Shown: piece after piece, positions 35,087-47,689 of the stretch | Layout of the letters: each line of letters starts with the position of its first letter | How positions within the stretch are numbered: position 1 is the first letter of the stretch | Assembly: GCA_036346395.1 (NCBI GenBank) | Contig: CM070602.1 | Coordinates: 20,779,098 to 20,843,097, forward strand | Direction of reading: 5' to 3' | From: Hsuehochloa calcarea | Lineage: Eukaryota; Streptophyta; Magnoliopsida; Poales; Poaceae | DNA length: 64,000 bases | The notes under the pieces: generated by a model | Told to the model about the DNA's origin: nothing | Database searches by the model: none | The model's input: the letters and a program-made list of their open reading frames with translations, nothing else | Translations under genes and position numbers: made by a program

Positions 35087-36639
35087 TGTGGATATCATGG
35101 GGATATGCTCCAAATCTTAGGATGATGTGACAATTGGCAATGGCGTTAACGGTTTGTCGTTTCACGGTTTTCGCATACGCCAAGATTATCAAGCGATCGA
35201 ATCGACCGGCTAGGGCGGCGGTCAGACCGGTCCAAGATCGGTCTGACCGGCCCTAGCGGCGATCGGACCGGCAATGTCAGAAAATGGTGGATTGAGCTGG
35301 GCCAAAAATAGAGGTAGCAGGTAAGAGAGGAGATTCTATTGCACTTGGTCTCATAATTTTTGGAGTCTCCAGTCAAAAGTTCTATTAGTTTGAAATTTCC
35401 AGAAGGTTTCGGTTTTCCAGAGAGGAAAAATGGCTAAGTCCCAGCTGGCGGTCAGACCGGCCAGGGTGGGCGGTCAGACCGGCCCTAGGGGTGGTCTGAC
35501 CGATTTTCACTTGGCTCGTCGCCCGTCCTGGCGGCGATTTTCGGTTGTTAGGTCAAAGTCACGAGTTTCAGGGTATATATGTTGCATGATGCATGTTTTG
35601 ACTAACACGGGTCAAGTTATGGAGAACTTGTTCCCAAATTCGGTTTACTTGTCTATTGTTGTGCAGATTGCTTGGTGGTCAACGACGGTCAACGGGGAGG
35701 ATGATCGGGACTAGGCTTGGAGAGCTGAGGTCCAGAACGATCGACGATGCCGGGTGAGGTCAATGTACTCAAGCGTGGTGCAAGATGGACAATGGTGACC
35801 TATTGGCTAATCCGAGGCGCAAGATAGCGCAAGATGTAGCTAGTTAGGTCAAGTGGAGATAAAGACGGCGTATTAAAATGCGTGCGTAAGTGTCCCGTTT
35901 GTGTTTGGCCTTAACGGGAGCCCGATTGAGTCAAACTTCTAGAAGGTCTAAGCCTCCACTATAAATAGGAGAGGGAGGTGGCTGCACCTTCTCTTCTTCT
36001 CTTTTGCTATTTTTGTAAACCCTAATTTTCTTAGGGAGAGATTTTTTGGAGGCTACGGTTCTTGATAGTTTGATGTGATTTTTGTGCTCTTGGATTGAGC
36101 ATTGTCCTCCATTGATGGAGAGGCTGTAAGCCCATATCATATCAATCAATCAAAGGAAAGTTTGATAAATGTTTTGTCTCATTGCGTTCTTTCTCTATAT
36201 TTGATGATTTTGAGTCTTTCTTTGATCAGCGAGTTTTTGATTGAATTCTTACGTGATCTAGCTTGCTGTGACGTGTGGGAACCTATCTAGGATCATCATT
36301 CACCCACGAGCAAGATCATGGATCAAGTTTTCGTTTTGATCCGATTTTGAACCCTTCTTCGATCAAACGGAAAATGATATTTATTCTTCCAAGAATTATC
36401 ACAATCATCGATTGGAATAGCTTTCTGATATCATAGAGAAGATGTGTTCCAAGTTTAATCAAGTTTGGAGTTGTAGATCAAAATTTTTATTGGATTCAAT
36501 ATTAGTCTTCCGTTGTACTGATATACTGATCTTCATAGCTTCCATAGCTATTGGAGTGAAATTTATGTTGGATCTATTATTTGTGAAAAAGGGAGTGTTC
36601 TCCTATTCACCCCCCTCTAGTCTCCTTTTTGGTCCAACA
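35087..36639 (+). repeat. 5' LTR of copia B
   Basis: It runs from TGTGGATATC to GGTCCAACA. TATA box CTATAAATAG at about 35959-35968. It contains several GGTCAGACCGGCC-type short repeats. Relative to the 3' LTR it lacks about 170 bp near 36480, between GATCAAAA and TTTTTATTGG. Confidence 0.92.
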
Positions 36640-36641
36640 AG

Positions 36642-36653
36642 TGGTATCAGAGC
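36642..36653 (+). promoter_or_regulatory. Primer binding site of copia B
   Basis: TGGTATCAGAGC is complementary to the 3' end of plant initiator methionine tRNA, the standard copia primer. Confidence 0.95.
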
Positions 36654-36691
36654 CCGGTTAGTTCAATCTTGATCTTAACCGATCACTGAAC

Positions 36692-38648
36692 TTGGCGATG
36701 GATAGATACTCCACAAAGCCGTATATCTTCGATGGGCACGACTATGCCTATTGGAAGAATCGCATGCGAGTCTTCCTTGAGAGCAAAGGACACGCTATAT
36801 GGGAGGTTGTTCGAGTCCCGCTCGTTGTGCCCGAAGTTGCTACGCCAGCTTCAGAAGCCCTTTTGGCTAACAACAATAATGCTAACAACCTCTTGTATGG
36901 TGGGCTTGGGAGACAGAAGTATGATCGGATTTGTAATCTTGAGACTGTGCATGAGATTTGGAACACTCTCGAAACTTATCACGAGGGTTCGTTCCAAGTC
37001 AAGAAAGTACGTCAAACAGTCTATAAGCGTGAATATAACAAATTTGAGATGCGTCCTGGAGAGAGCATCGATGACATTTTCAGTCGCTTTAATAAAGTGA
37101 TTAATCAGATGAAAGCTGTTGGTATTGAATATTCTTAGTCTGAAAATGCCACCCACCTCTTGGTTGCAATCAACACCAAGGAGTGGGAGATAAAGGCCAC
37201 AGCCATTGAGGAGAATGTCAACCTCTCTGATCTGATTTTAAAGCTGCTCTATAGCAAGCTCAAGACTCATGAGATTAAGAGGATTGATCCTCCCAAGAAG
37301 GAAAACATGGCTTTGGTAGCAGACCCGCTCAAGAGAGCTTCTGATGTGTCTTTTGAGTTTTCTTCTGGATTTTCGCTTGCTGGTTTATCTGCAATCCATG
37401 AAGAGGAGTTTGAGAGTCTTCCTGAGGCTGAGTTGGTCCTCATAGTAAAAAAGGTCACACGGGCCACAAACAATATGAGAAACAGAAATCGAGGAGGTCC
37501 CGTGACTTGCTATGAGTGTGGTGAGCTTAATCATATCCGGGCAAATTGACCCAAGGTGAAAGGTAAGAGCAATCACAAGGAGGGAAAGCCAGCTTGGAAG
37601 AAGCCTCAATGGTACAAATCAAGGTTTGATACTGCCAAGCTGACAAAGGCTGCTCACCGGGTGCTTGCCGCTTTTGAGGATCTCCTTAAGCGATGTTGAC
37701 TCCGGGAGTGAGGAAGACAAGGAGGAGATCCCTCAAAACAAGAAGAAAGGAAAGACCAAAGACTTCACCGGCTTGTGCTTCATGGCCGACTCTGTTGACG
37801 ACGACAACGATGAGGTACCTCCTTCCTATGATGTTCTTTCTGATAGATGTGAATCTATGTTTGAGCAACTCATGAGTCAGGATAAGGCTTTAGAGTTTGT
37901 CATGGCCAAGAATAAGGACTTAGATTCACAAATAGATAATTTGATTTTAGAACTTGAAAACGCTAAGACTATTGAATCTGAATTTGCTAAATTGAAATCT
38001 ACTCATGATGTTGCTTTGCAACAACTTGAAAATGCTAGGACTGAGCTTGTTGAGGTTAAATCTGCTCCAAGTGAAAAATTCTTAGAGTCTAGCAAGTTAG
38101 TTGCTTCTGGTGTGGTTGATCCTAGTCTTTGCACTTTCTGCTTAGAACGCGAACATGAAGTTAAAGATATCTTAGAAGCAGCTAGAGCTAAATATGTCAA
38201 GTTTAAGGACAGTATTGAGTCTTCTACCTATGCTTCATGTCCAGCTCTAAAACTTGAAACTGATTTATATAAGAAAAAATATGCTAGAGCCATTAGGGGT
38301 AAAACATGTGAATCATGTGTTAATTTTAAAGAAAAAAATGCTTATCTTAAGGATACCTTAGAAAAATTCTCTAAAGGTAAGAAACAATTAAACATAATTC
38401 TGGACAAGTCTAAAACTCCTTATAAGAAGCAAGGATTAGGATACAACTCTGTCCAAGATAATTCTAAGCCAAAAGTTACTAAAGTCTTGGAAAATGGGTC
38501 AGTTGAATTCAAAACCTAACCTGCAAAAACTGTCTTTAAATCTGCAGGTGTTGCCCAACCATCGGTTAAGTCAAAGGGTGCTTCTCCCAGTGGTATCAAG
38601 TACCATTGCACCTATTGCAAAAAGGATGGGCATTTGGTTGAGTTCTGT
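36692..38648 (+). pseudogene. copia B gag with two zinc knuckles, disrupted
   Basis: It starts MAMDRYSTKPYIFDGHDYAY, the usual gag N-terminus, and continues to a TAG at about 37136, then VAINTKEWEIKATAIEENVN. The first CCHC motif (37508 onwards, CYECGELNHIRAN) loses its last Cys to TGA. After a frame change, 37665-38519 encodes a coiled-coil segment (LDSQIDNLILELENAK). A second CCHC motif, CTYCKKDGHLVEFC, lies at 38607-38648 and is followed by TGA. Gag packages element RNA. Several defects are single-base stops of the kind made by deamination (CAG to TAG). Confidence 0.85.
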
Positions 38649-38931
38649 TGACGTAGGTTGAAAAATGATTAGAAAATTTTTGCTAGAATTTCATCTAATT
38701 AACTTAGAGCTTTTATGAGATATGGTAACATAGAAAAGAAAAAACCTGGTTTAGGATTTGTGTCACATGCTCATCATCATGTTCCTAGACAGGATAACTC
38801 TCATGTTACTTTAACCATTGCTCATAACAGAACTTCAAATAAAATCAAGGATAGCACTTCTGCTTTGCATACTACTCGTAGACGTGTTTCTCAGTACTGG
38901 GTTCCTAAGTCTTGTTTAACTAACCCCAGTA

Positions 38932-41900
38932 TTGAGACACATCGTTCTTCTTTGCCTTGATTTTCAGGATTACCGCGGAAAGAGGAAGGACACGTGGTTC
39001 GTCGACTCCGGCTGTTCACACCACATGACCGAAGACTCAAGATGGTTCACCTCCTTCACGCGGTCGACGGGTGATGATTTCATCACCTTTGGAGATAATA
39101 AACAAGGGCGGCTTGAAGGAACGAGATCGATCAGGGTGAACGACAGTTTCATCCTCAAGGACGTCGCCCTTGTAGACAAGCTAAGATTTAATTTGCTTTC
39201 TGTCTCTCAACTTCTTTATGATGGATATGAGACTAGATTTAAGAAAAATGCTTGTCGGATGCTTGATTCAACTGGTGAGCTTATTTTTGGAATTACTAGA
39301 GTTGCTAGAATCTTTGGAGCTGACTTTTCTGAATCTCTTGCTGGTTCTCTCAAATGCTTGATTTCATTTTCTTCTTCTGAGTTCTGGCTTTGGCACCGTC
39401 GTTTGGGGCACATTAGTTTTGATCATCTAACGCGAGTTAGCAACCTTGAGCTCATGAAATATTTGCCCAAACTCAAAGCCGTCAAGGATGTTGTATGTGC
39501 GCCCTGTAGGCAAGGCAAGCAAGTTGCCGCCTCACACCCTTCAGTGACTATGGTCATGACTGACGGACCGAGACAGTTGCTTGATATGGATACTGTTGGT
39601 CCTGCTAGGGTTCAGTCAGTTGGTGGGAAATGGTACATTCTTGTCATAGTCGATGATTTTTCTAGATACACTTGGGTGTTCTTTTTTGTTTCGAAGGATG
39701 AAGCTTTTGATTATTATCATGATATTGTTCCGCGTTTGGCTTCTGAACTTTCGGAGTGCCTTGAGAGCGATCCGCAGTGACAATGGCACGGAGTTCAAAA
39801 ATATCTCATTTGCTTCTTTTTGTGCTGAGCATGGAATTGAGCATCAGTTCTCTTCTCCACACGTCCCTCAACAAAATCGTGTTGTGGAAAGGAAGAACAT
39901 GATCCTGGTCGAGATGGCTAGGACGATGCTAGATGAGTATAACATGCCGAGGAGGTTTTGGGCCGAAGTTGTTGCTACTGTTTGCCATATTGCTAATTGT
40001 GCCTTTGTGAGACCTTCTTTGGGCAAGACTGCTTATGAGCTTCGATTTTGTAGAAAACCCTCTGTCGCGCACTTTCGAGTTTTTGGATCTAAATATTTTA
40101 TTCTCAAGACAACAAATCTAGATAAATTTGAGTCAAGAAGTTTTAATGGTTTATTTCTGGGTTATCCTGCACATTCGAGGGGTTTTCGGGTTTTTAATCC
40201 CGAAACTAAACTTATTTAGGAGACATACAATGTCACTTTTGATGAGACTAGCCCTAGAGATAGATCAGATATTTCAGGTGATATACAGGTGACAGAGAGC
40301 TTATTCATAGAGGAAAATAATGAAGGATTTGATGTTCTTCCACCTGCTGCTGTTGATGCTCCTATTCCAGCACAAGAACTGCTGTGACTACTTTGCCTTC
40401 AGATGAGGCTCCTGCTGCATCTTCATCATCAGCAGTACCTGCGGAGGTTGAAGAGATGCTTTCCTCTCCGGGTGCACCACTTCACATTCAAAGGCAGCAT
40501 CATCCGGATCAAATAATTGGTAATCTTCATGAGCGAGTCACTCGCCCCAGGTATCATGATCCAAACCTCTACTCTCATTCTGCATTTGTTGCTTCTTTTG
40601 AACCTCACGATATATCACATGCTTTATCGGATTCTACCTGGGTTAATGCCATGCATGAGGAGTTAGAGAATTTTGAGAGGAATAAAGTTTGGAATCTAGT
40701 AGAACCTCCAAGTGGCCATAATGTTATAGGAACCCGCTGAGTCTTCAAAAATAAACAAAATAAGGATGGTTCTGTGATTAGAAACAAGGTTAGGTTGGTA
40801 GCTCAGGGCTTTAGCCAAGTTGAGGGGTTGGATTTTGATGAGACCTTTGCTCCTGTTGCTAGACTAGAAGCCATTCGTATTCTGCTTGCATTTGCTGCAT
40901 CTAAGGGCTTTAGATTATATCAGATGGATGTTAAAAGTGTCTTTTTAAATGGTTTCATAGAGGATGAAGTTTATATTAAGCAACCCCCAGGATTTGAGAA
41001 TACCAAGTACCCACATCATGTATTCAAGTTATCCAAAGCCTTATATGGTCTTAAAGAAGCCCCTAGAGCCTGGTATGATAGACTTTAGACCTTTTTGCTT
41101 AAGAACGACTTTGAGATGGGTAAGGTAGACAAGACTTTGTTCATTCTTAGGCGTGGTAATGACTTCTTGCTTGCTCAGATTTACGTTGATGATATTCTTT
41201 GGTGGTTCTTCTAATGCTTTTGTTTCCAGCTTTTCTGATACTATGTCTAGGGAATTTGAGATGAGTATGATGGGAGAGCTCAATTACTTTTTGGGGCTTC
41301 AAATCAAGCAATGCAAGGAAGGGATCTTCATCCATCAGACGAAGTACACTAAGGACTTGCTCAAACGTTTCGACATGGGTGACTGCAAGCCAATCTCCAC
41401 TCCCATGGCAACTTTGATTGTTTTGGATCCAGATGAGGAAGGAGAAGCTGTGGAACAACACGATTACTGCAGCATGATCGGTTCCCTTCTATACCTGACG
41501 GCCTCAAGACCGGACATCCACTTCACGGTCTGCCTCTGTGCGAGGTTTCAGGCATCTCCGAGAACTTCCCATCGCCAAGTCGTTAAGCGCATATTCAGGT
41601 ATTTACACTCGACCCTTCTGTATGGCATTTGGTATTCATGTTCTTCATCTTTGTCAATTCGGGGATTTTCTGATTCTGATTTTGCGGGCTGTTGGCTTGA
41701 TAGAAGAGTACCTCAGGCACTTGTCACTTTCTAGGCACTTCTCTTGTTTCTTGGTCTTCTAGGAAGCAGTCTTTTGTTGCACAATCCACTGTTGAAGCTG
41801 AATATGTAGCTGCTGCTAGTTGCTGTAGTCAGATTTTGTGGATGGTAACCACTTTTAAGGATTATGGGTTAAATTTTGCTAGTGTTCCTCTTTTATGTAA

Positions 41901-42132
41901 TAACACTTCTGCCATTAATATTGCTAAGAACCCCGTGCAACACTCTAGGACCAAGCACATAGACATTCGCTATCACGTCCTTAGAGACCATGTCGAAAAA
42001 GGTGATATTGTGCTGCACTACGTAGAGTTCGAGGCTCAACTGGCTGATATCCTCACCAAGCCTTTAGATGCAACTAAGTTTGCCACCTTGAGAAGCGAGT
42101 TAGGGGTAATTTATCCCTATGGGTTGGTTTGA
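38932..42132 (+). pseudogene. copia B pol: protease, integrase, reverse transcriptase, RNase H; disrupted
   Basis: Protease motif WFVDSGCSHHMT (about 38995); GAG-pre-integrase WHRRLGHISFDHL with CAPCRQGKQ (about 39390-39520); integrase catalytic Asp in LDMDTVGPAR, second Asp in SDNGTEF and Glu in QNRVVERKN after a frame change near 39770; reverse transcriptase from WVNAMHEELENFERN (about 40640) with QIYVDD at about 41176. After YVDD two bases are missing compared with copia A (GATATTCTTTGG versus GATATCATCTTTGG), which shifts the frame. RNase H ends with KHIDIRYHVLRDHVEKGDIV and LADILTKPLD near 42060. Stops also occur near 40218, 40738 and 41086. Confidence 0.9.
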
Positions 42133-43930
42133 GGGGGAGTTCGATCTTTTCTGATCTTACCTTATTCTTTTGATCTTTTCTTGTTTTTTCTGAGAACTTA
42201 TTGATCTTTTCGAACTTTTTAGGTTTTTAGGCTTTTATTGCATCTCACCGTATCATATTGCATTCATATGAAAAAACCAACAAGCGGTCTGAAAAATCCA
42301 AAAAGATGCATAGTAATATAAGCTTTTTTGCTTATCTTTTAAAATTGATGAAGCTTTGCCTATTACCCTTTGGAGCTTTAGTATTTCAATTCTTGCTCAA
42401 TGCCATGTCTTGTTCTTTGACTTGCTAGAATTATCATGCTTTCACATATACAGATAAGTCTGTACTGTATAAGCTAGAACTCTAAAACAACTCGAACTAA
42501 AAATTGCAATTTGTGGATGTTTTAGCTAGTTGCGCAATTAGTGCTCCTTTTGTGATATTGGCCCTGTTAGAATTGCTTTGTTAGCTCTTGAATTTAAAAT
42601 TGACCATTACTTGAGCTTCTTGTGTTCTTGAGATTCTGAAACTGCTCTTGTGAAACATGAAAAATCAAATATCAAGATTATCTTATGCTTAAATTGTGCC
42701 AAACTACTATTACGAGACTGCTTGTCAAAGACATGAACTTGGAGATAGTTTGATGATCCAGACAATCTCATGGGGACTGCTTGTCAGAAATGACATGAAC
42801 CTCAAGATTTGTCGCCCTGGTAGAAGCTTAGTAAGAGTTTGTGGATGGCTCCTAGTCCAGGATCTTCTTCTCTAAGATATACCTTTAATCAAGTTCTGTT
42901 CGAAGCTTAGGATGAGTTTGTGGATGGCTCCTAGTCCAGGATCTTGTCACTAAGTTAGAACATTAGTCAACTTCAATATTCAGTGCAAATGAGAAAACTG
43001 TTAAAAATGAACGTTTGAAAAATTTGAGCAAAATGATTCAATACAGGACCTGATTGACTCTTAATGTGGTCTTTGTTAGATTTTTAATCTTACTTTGATA
43101 TTTTGACATGGCCAGTTTCACTTTAGGATCCTTGTTGATGAACTTACTGAATTTGAAGCTTTGATTAAATTGATCAAATCTATTGCTTTACTTTTGAGCC
43201 TTTGTGTTTAGCTTTGATATATATGTCTTATCATGATCTTGCTAGTGTTGTTAGGCTTGATATGCTGTTTGTGCAATATTAGAGATGCTAGCTTGTTCTT
43301 TTGGGTAATCTCCCAAGCTTCTTGTAATAAAAAAAAAATGAGAAATACAAAAATGAAGCCACTCCATTGCGCTTCATGCATACTCCTTCTTATGCTTCTT
43401 TCTTCATTCTACATTTGTTATCTCTGGATGAGAGGAATGCGTGATTCCTTGATGACTCCATTGTCAAAGGGGGAGAAGATATTTCAATGTTGGGGGAGAA
43501 AATATATCATTATTGTACAAAGAGGGAGAAGATATATATAAATGATAAAAGGGGGAGCAATTGGAGAATTTAAAATTTTCTAAAAATTTGAGGATCATAG
43601 TGAGGGGGAGTTTTTGAATTGCATTCTTATTATCTTATTGATTCTTCTGAACTTGAATTGCATTTATTAATCCACACAATGATCATAGGTTAATTGAACA
43701 ATTGTTCTTTCATATGGACCTTAAGTGAGATTTTTGACTCTTTTCTCGAATTTAAAGTTTTTATACTTTCTTTTGCCTTATCTCACTTGCCTATGCTATT
43801 CTGATGCCAGCTTGGTCATTTCTATTGCTTTTTCTTGCTTATGGACCAAGTTGTGCCTTTGTGCGAAAACGAAAGTATTTTACATTTCAAACCTCCAAAT
43901 TACATTTTCTAGATTATTACCAATGCGTTC
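42133..43930 (+). other. Noncoding post-pol spacer of copia B
   Basis: In SIRE elements this position can hold an env-like gene. No long frame and no hydrophobic envelope-like protein is seen; the longest frame (43233-43541) is about 100 codons and not recognisable. A unit GAGTTTGTGGATGGCTCCTA is repeated at about 42835 and 42913. Several GGGGGAG tracts (about 43465-43615) resemble extra polypurine tracts. Confidence 0.6.
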
Positions 43931-43944
43931 ATCAAGGGGGAGAT
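43931..43944 (+). promoter_or_regulatory. Polypurine tract of copia B
   Basis: ATCAAGGGGGAGAT directly precedes the 3' LTR start TGTGGATATC. Confidence 0.9.
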
Positions 43945-45695
43945 TGTGGATATCATGAAGATATGCTCCAGATCATAGGATGATGTGATAATTGGCAATG
44001 GCGTTAACGGTTTGTCGTTTCACGTGTTTTCAACACGCTTCGAGATCGTCAGCGAGACCGGTCCGACCGCCGTATGCGGTCGATCAGTCAAGATCGGTCT
44101 GACCGGCCCTAGTGGCGGTCGGACCGACAATGTCAGAAAATGGTGGATTGAGCTGGGCCAAAAATAGAGGTAGTAGGCAAGAGAGGAGATTCTATTGCAC
44201 TTGGTCTCATAATTTTTGAAGTCTCCAGTCAAAAGTTCTATTAGTTTGAAATTTCCAGTGGGTTTCGATTTTCCAGAGAGGAAAAATGGCTAAGTCCCAG
44301 CTGGCGATCTGTCCGGCCCATAGGTGGCGGTCAGACCGGCCAGGGTGGGCGGTCAGACCGGTCCTAGGGGCGGTCTGACCGCTTTTCACTTGGCTCGTCT
44401 CCCGTCGTGGCGGCGATTTTTGGTTGTTAGGTCAAAGTCATGAGTTTCAGGGCATATATATTGCATGATTCATGTTTTGACTAACATGGGTCAAGTTGTG
44501 AAGAACTTGTTTTGAAATTCGGTTTACTTGTCTATTGTTGTGCAGGTTGCTTGGTGGTCAACGACGGTCAACGGGGAGGATGATCGGGACTAGGCTTGGA
44601 GAGCTGAGGTCCAGAACGATCGACGATGCCAGGTGAGGTCAATGTACTCAAGCGTAGTGCAAGATAGACAAGGGTGACCTATTGGCTAATCTGAGGCGCA
44701 AGATGGCGCAAGGTGTAGCTAGTTAGGTCAAGGGGAGATAAAGACGGCGCATTAAAATGTGTGCGTAAGTGTCCCGTTTGTTTTTGGCCTTAACGGGAGC
44801 CCGATTGAGTCAAACTTCTAGAAGGTCTAAGCCACCACTATAAATAGGAGAGGGGGGTGGCTGCACCTTCTCTTCGTCTCTTTTGCTATTTTTGTAAACC
44901 CTAATTTTCTTAGGGAGAGCTTTTTTGGAGGCTAGGGTTCTTGATAGTTTGATGTGATTTTTGTGCTCTTGTATTGAGCATTGACCTCCATTGATGGAGA
45001 GGCTGTAAGTCCATATCATATCAATCAATCAAAGGAAAGTTTGATCAATGTTTTGTCTCATTGCGTTCTTTCTCTATATTTGATGATTTTGAGTATCAGC
45101 GAGTTTTTGATTGAATTCTTACATCATCTAGCTTGCTGTGACGTGTGGGAACCTATCTAGGATTATCTTGATCATCATTCACCCACGAGCAAGATCATGG
45201 ATCAAGTTTTCGTTTTGATCCAGTTTTGAACCCTTCTTTGATCAAACAGAAAATGATATTTATTCTTCCAAGAATTATCACAATTTTCGATTGGAATAGC
45301 TTCCTGATATCATAGAGAAGATGTGTTCCAAGTTTAATCAAGTTTGGAGTTGTAGATCAAAAGTTTCATCTATTTGCAACTTCGTCATCAGGTTGTTTGA
45401 TCTGTTCTAGAGGCCGTCGATCGCCAAGATCACCGGCCGACCGGCAGTAATCGGTCCGATCCCTTGAGCCGCGGTTCGGCCGCAAGCGTAATCGAGATTT
45501 GTTATCTTGTGTTTGATCTTTTGTAGTATTGCTTAGGGGTTTTTATTGGATTCAATATTATTCTTCCGCTGTACTGATATACTGATTTTCATAGCTTCCA
45601 TAGCTACTGGAGTAAAATTTGTGTTGAATCCATTATTTGTGAAAAAGTGAGCGTACTCCTATTCACCCCCCTCTAGTCGCCTTTTCGGTCCAAGA
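43945..45695 (+). repeat. 3' LTR of copia B
   Basis: It runs from TGTGGATATC to GGTCCAAGA (terminal CA changed to GA), followed by CGAAC at 45696-45700. TATA box near 44838-44847. It keeps about 170 bp (about 45366-45540) absent from the 5' LTR. Confidence 0.92.
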
Positions 45696-45700
45696 CGAAC

Positions 45701-45888
45701 CTCCCTCCAACCACGTCAACTCGAAGCCTACAAGACTAAACGAGCAAGACTCGGCTTAACGACCCTCGAAGCAAGATACTCAAAACGAACAGTACTTGAA
45801 ATGAACAGCACTCAAAGCCCATAGTACTCAAAATGAACAGCACTCGGAACAAGCAGTACTTGAAGCCAGAACTTCAGAATCTCTGTTC
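45701..45888. other. Short-repeat DNA right of copia B
   Basis: Contains loosely repeated AACAGTACTTGAA / AACAGCACTCAAA / AGCAGTACTTGAA units. It likely belongs to the same segment as 34716-35086, split by copia B. Confidence 0.5.
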
Positions 45889-46280
45889 TCCGTGGTGAAC
45901 AGAAGTTGGGCAAGTGTGGAAGTCTCCCAACGCAAACTCAGAGGGATCAACCGATGATGCATTGCGTGCAAAGTGACAAGGTTGCCACACCATCGCTATT
46001 GTAATACGAAGGAAAGCAACAGAATAGTCGATGTCATGTTTCGCAAGTAAAAAATGGAAGGCCTGAAAGATGTCGATGACTCCGAGATGGCAGTAGATTG
46101 AACTCTTAAGAGTTCATCAGATTGTTCCTAGCTAGCTTGATCTTCTGGGCCGGCTGGCCGACCGGTCGATTTATGCATGGAATTTACGCATCACTTCCTG
46201 TGCCATCGCCCGTCAGGCAGCTGGTCGATTGGATTCGTTAGAATCTTCTATTTCGGTGTATGACAGTACGAGTGTTAGAA
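45889..46280. repeat. Direct duplication, copy 2
   Basis: Second copy of 34334-34715, in the same orientation. It continues without a repeat match into TCTTGGGGAAATACCTC and a pseudogene, while copy 1 continues into the minisatellite. Confidence 0.9.
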
Positions 46281-46489
46281 TCTTGGGGAAATACCTCTCT
46301 TATTATAGTGCTAGAGATCGCTGCCCTCCCCTCACTTCCCGGATATTATCTCCCAATCGTGCTCGGCTGTGTGCCCATCAAATTTTGTTGCTTGCGTCGG
46401 CTCATGCGCGCCTACATCGTTCGATCCCAGATGGACCGCTGCCCGTCCGCTTCGCCTCTCCTCATCGCAGCTCTACCTCGCCTATCCTG

Positions 46490-47105
46490 CCATGACAATG
46501 ACTCCCCCTCCCTTGGATATTCACCGCCGCCATGTACAAGGCGTCCAAGGAGCGCGCCGTGGGGAGGAGGCGATGAAGTGGCAGGACATGAGCGCTACCT
46601 CGTCGTTGTCAATCACCTGACCGACGCTAGCAACCCAGAGGCCTACTTCGTCGTTGGCCTCGCACTTGTCTTCGCGCTCCAAGACATGCAATGCAGCCTT
46701 GTGTTCCTTGAACGGGCGACTGTCGCTAGCCACAAGGCCGCAGCCTACGTGCTCAGCCTCCTCCGTTACACGTTCGGCGAGACATGCGACGTTGGGAAGC
46801 ACTACATTAGCCAGGTTGAGGGCGAGCCAACCGGCGGCTGGTGTGAGATGGCCAAGATGATCAACTGGGAGTGCAGGCAGTGCCAGAGGCTCGCTGCGGA
46901 CATGGTCCAGGAGGCGGCGAGGAAGAAGATGACCGAGCCATTGGGCCGGGTGTGGGCGCTGTTGGAGGACGGCCACCCTTGTAAGAGCACCGGCTGTGGC
47001 GTGATGGAAGGGTGGGATGACTATGCCGTATTCTGCAGCGACGACTGCGGAATTAGGCATGAGTATGCCAAGTTCTTTGCAGAGGTGTTGAACTATTTGC
47101 TATAA
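46490..47105 (+). pseudogene. C-terminal part of a grass protein resembling At2g35280-type F-box proteins, frameshifted
   Basis: The open part reads NPEAYFVVGLALVFALQDM, AAYVLSLLRYTFGE, KHYISQVEGEPTGG, CQRLAADMVQEAARKK and ends VFCSDDCGIRHEYAKFFAEV, then LNYLL and a stop. It resembles the Sel1-like and Cys/His-rich C-terminal part of rice F-box-like proteins as I know them. Upstream, MYKASKERAVGRR and EEAMKWQDMSAT lie in two other frames, so at least two frameshifts separate the pieces, and no F-box is present. It is G+C-rich, unlike its surroundings. It may be a gene fragment captured by a transposon, since CACTA sequence starts about 100 bp further on. Confidence 0.55.
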
Positions 47106-47210
47106 AATTATCGATTTTAGCATATATTTTTATCAAATATTCAAATATAATTCTTTACTAATATGTGAATGTATCATATGTACTTCTAATTTGCATTTAT
47201 GTATGAATGT

Positions 47211-47378
47211 TATAACAGACAGTTCTATTATGGAATCGTCAGTAATGTGAGACCATATCACAGAAGGATCTATTATCGAACCGTCTATCATGTGAGACCA
47301 TATCACAGACGGTTCTATTATGGAACCGTCTGTGATAAATATCACTGACGGTTCCATAATAGAACCGTCTGTGATATC
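47211..47378. promoter_or_regulatory. Internal CACTA motif bank, second copy
   Basis: Alternating CAGACGGTTCTATTATGG and its inverse TAATAGAACCGTCTGTGA units, then TAGGAGCCCGCTAGGTTTTA and a C-rich leader, as in the first element. Probably the promoter region of the former second gene. Confidence 0.7.
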
Positions 47379-47689
47379 CCTTTATTAATAGGAGCCCGCT
47401 AGGTTTTACGCCCTAACTCGTCACTCCCCGGCGCCCTTACTCTCGCCTGTTCCCCTCCCCACCCGAGTGCCCCCGACCTCGACGTCGCCGCCTGACACTC
47501 TTACGATAAGAGTGTGTTATGCAGTGTCACCGTCATGACATAACTACGGTGACGCCGCCGCCGCCGCCGGTCCAATCGACCTCCCCTCAGCAAAATCCAC
47601 CTCCCAGCCGCCAGATCTGCCTTCCCCTCTTCGACTTCTCCACCGACCTCCCCCAACCACCTGTCCACTGACCTCCCCTGGTTACCTCT

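Larger units (their letters stand above)
35087..45695 (+). mobile_element. Ty1-copia retrotransposon (copia B), SIRE/Maximus-like, complete in structure
   Basis: LTRs at 35087-36639 and 43945-45695, CGAAC duplication on both sides, PBS TGGTATCAGAGC two bases after the 5' LTR, gag, pol in copia order (protease, integrase, reverse transcriptase, RNase H), a 1.8-kb spacer and a polypurine tract. The long LTRs, large gag with coiled coil and two zinc knuckles, and long 3' spacer point to the SIRE/Maximus lineage. Stops and frameshifts in gag and pol make it nonautonomous. Confidence 0.92.

Noticed and set aside
42133..43930. env-like gene of copia B
   Set aside because: Position fits SIRE elements, but no frame above about 100 codons and no transmembrane pattern was found.
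46260..47105. Intact 281-codon gene starting at 46260
   Set aside because: The first third is unrelated-looking sequence in a different frame from the recognisable N-terminal pieces (MYKASKERAV, EEAMKWQDM), so the long frame is an accident of G+C-rich DNA.
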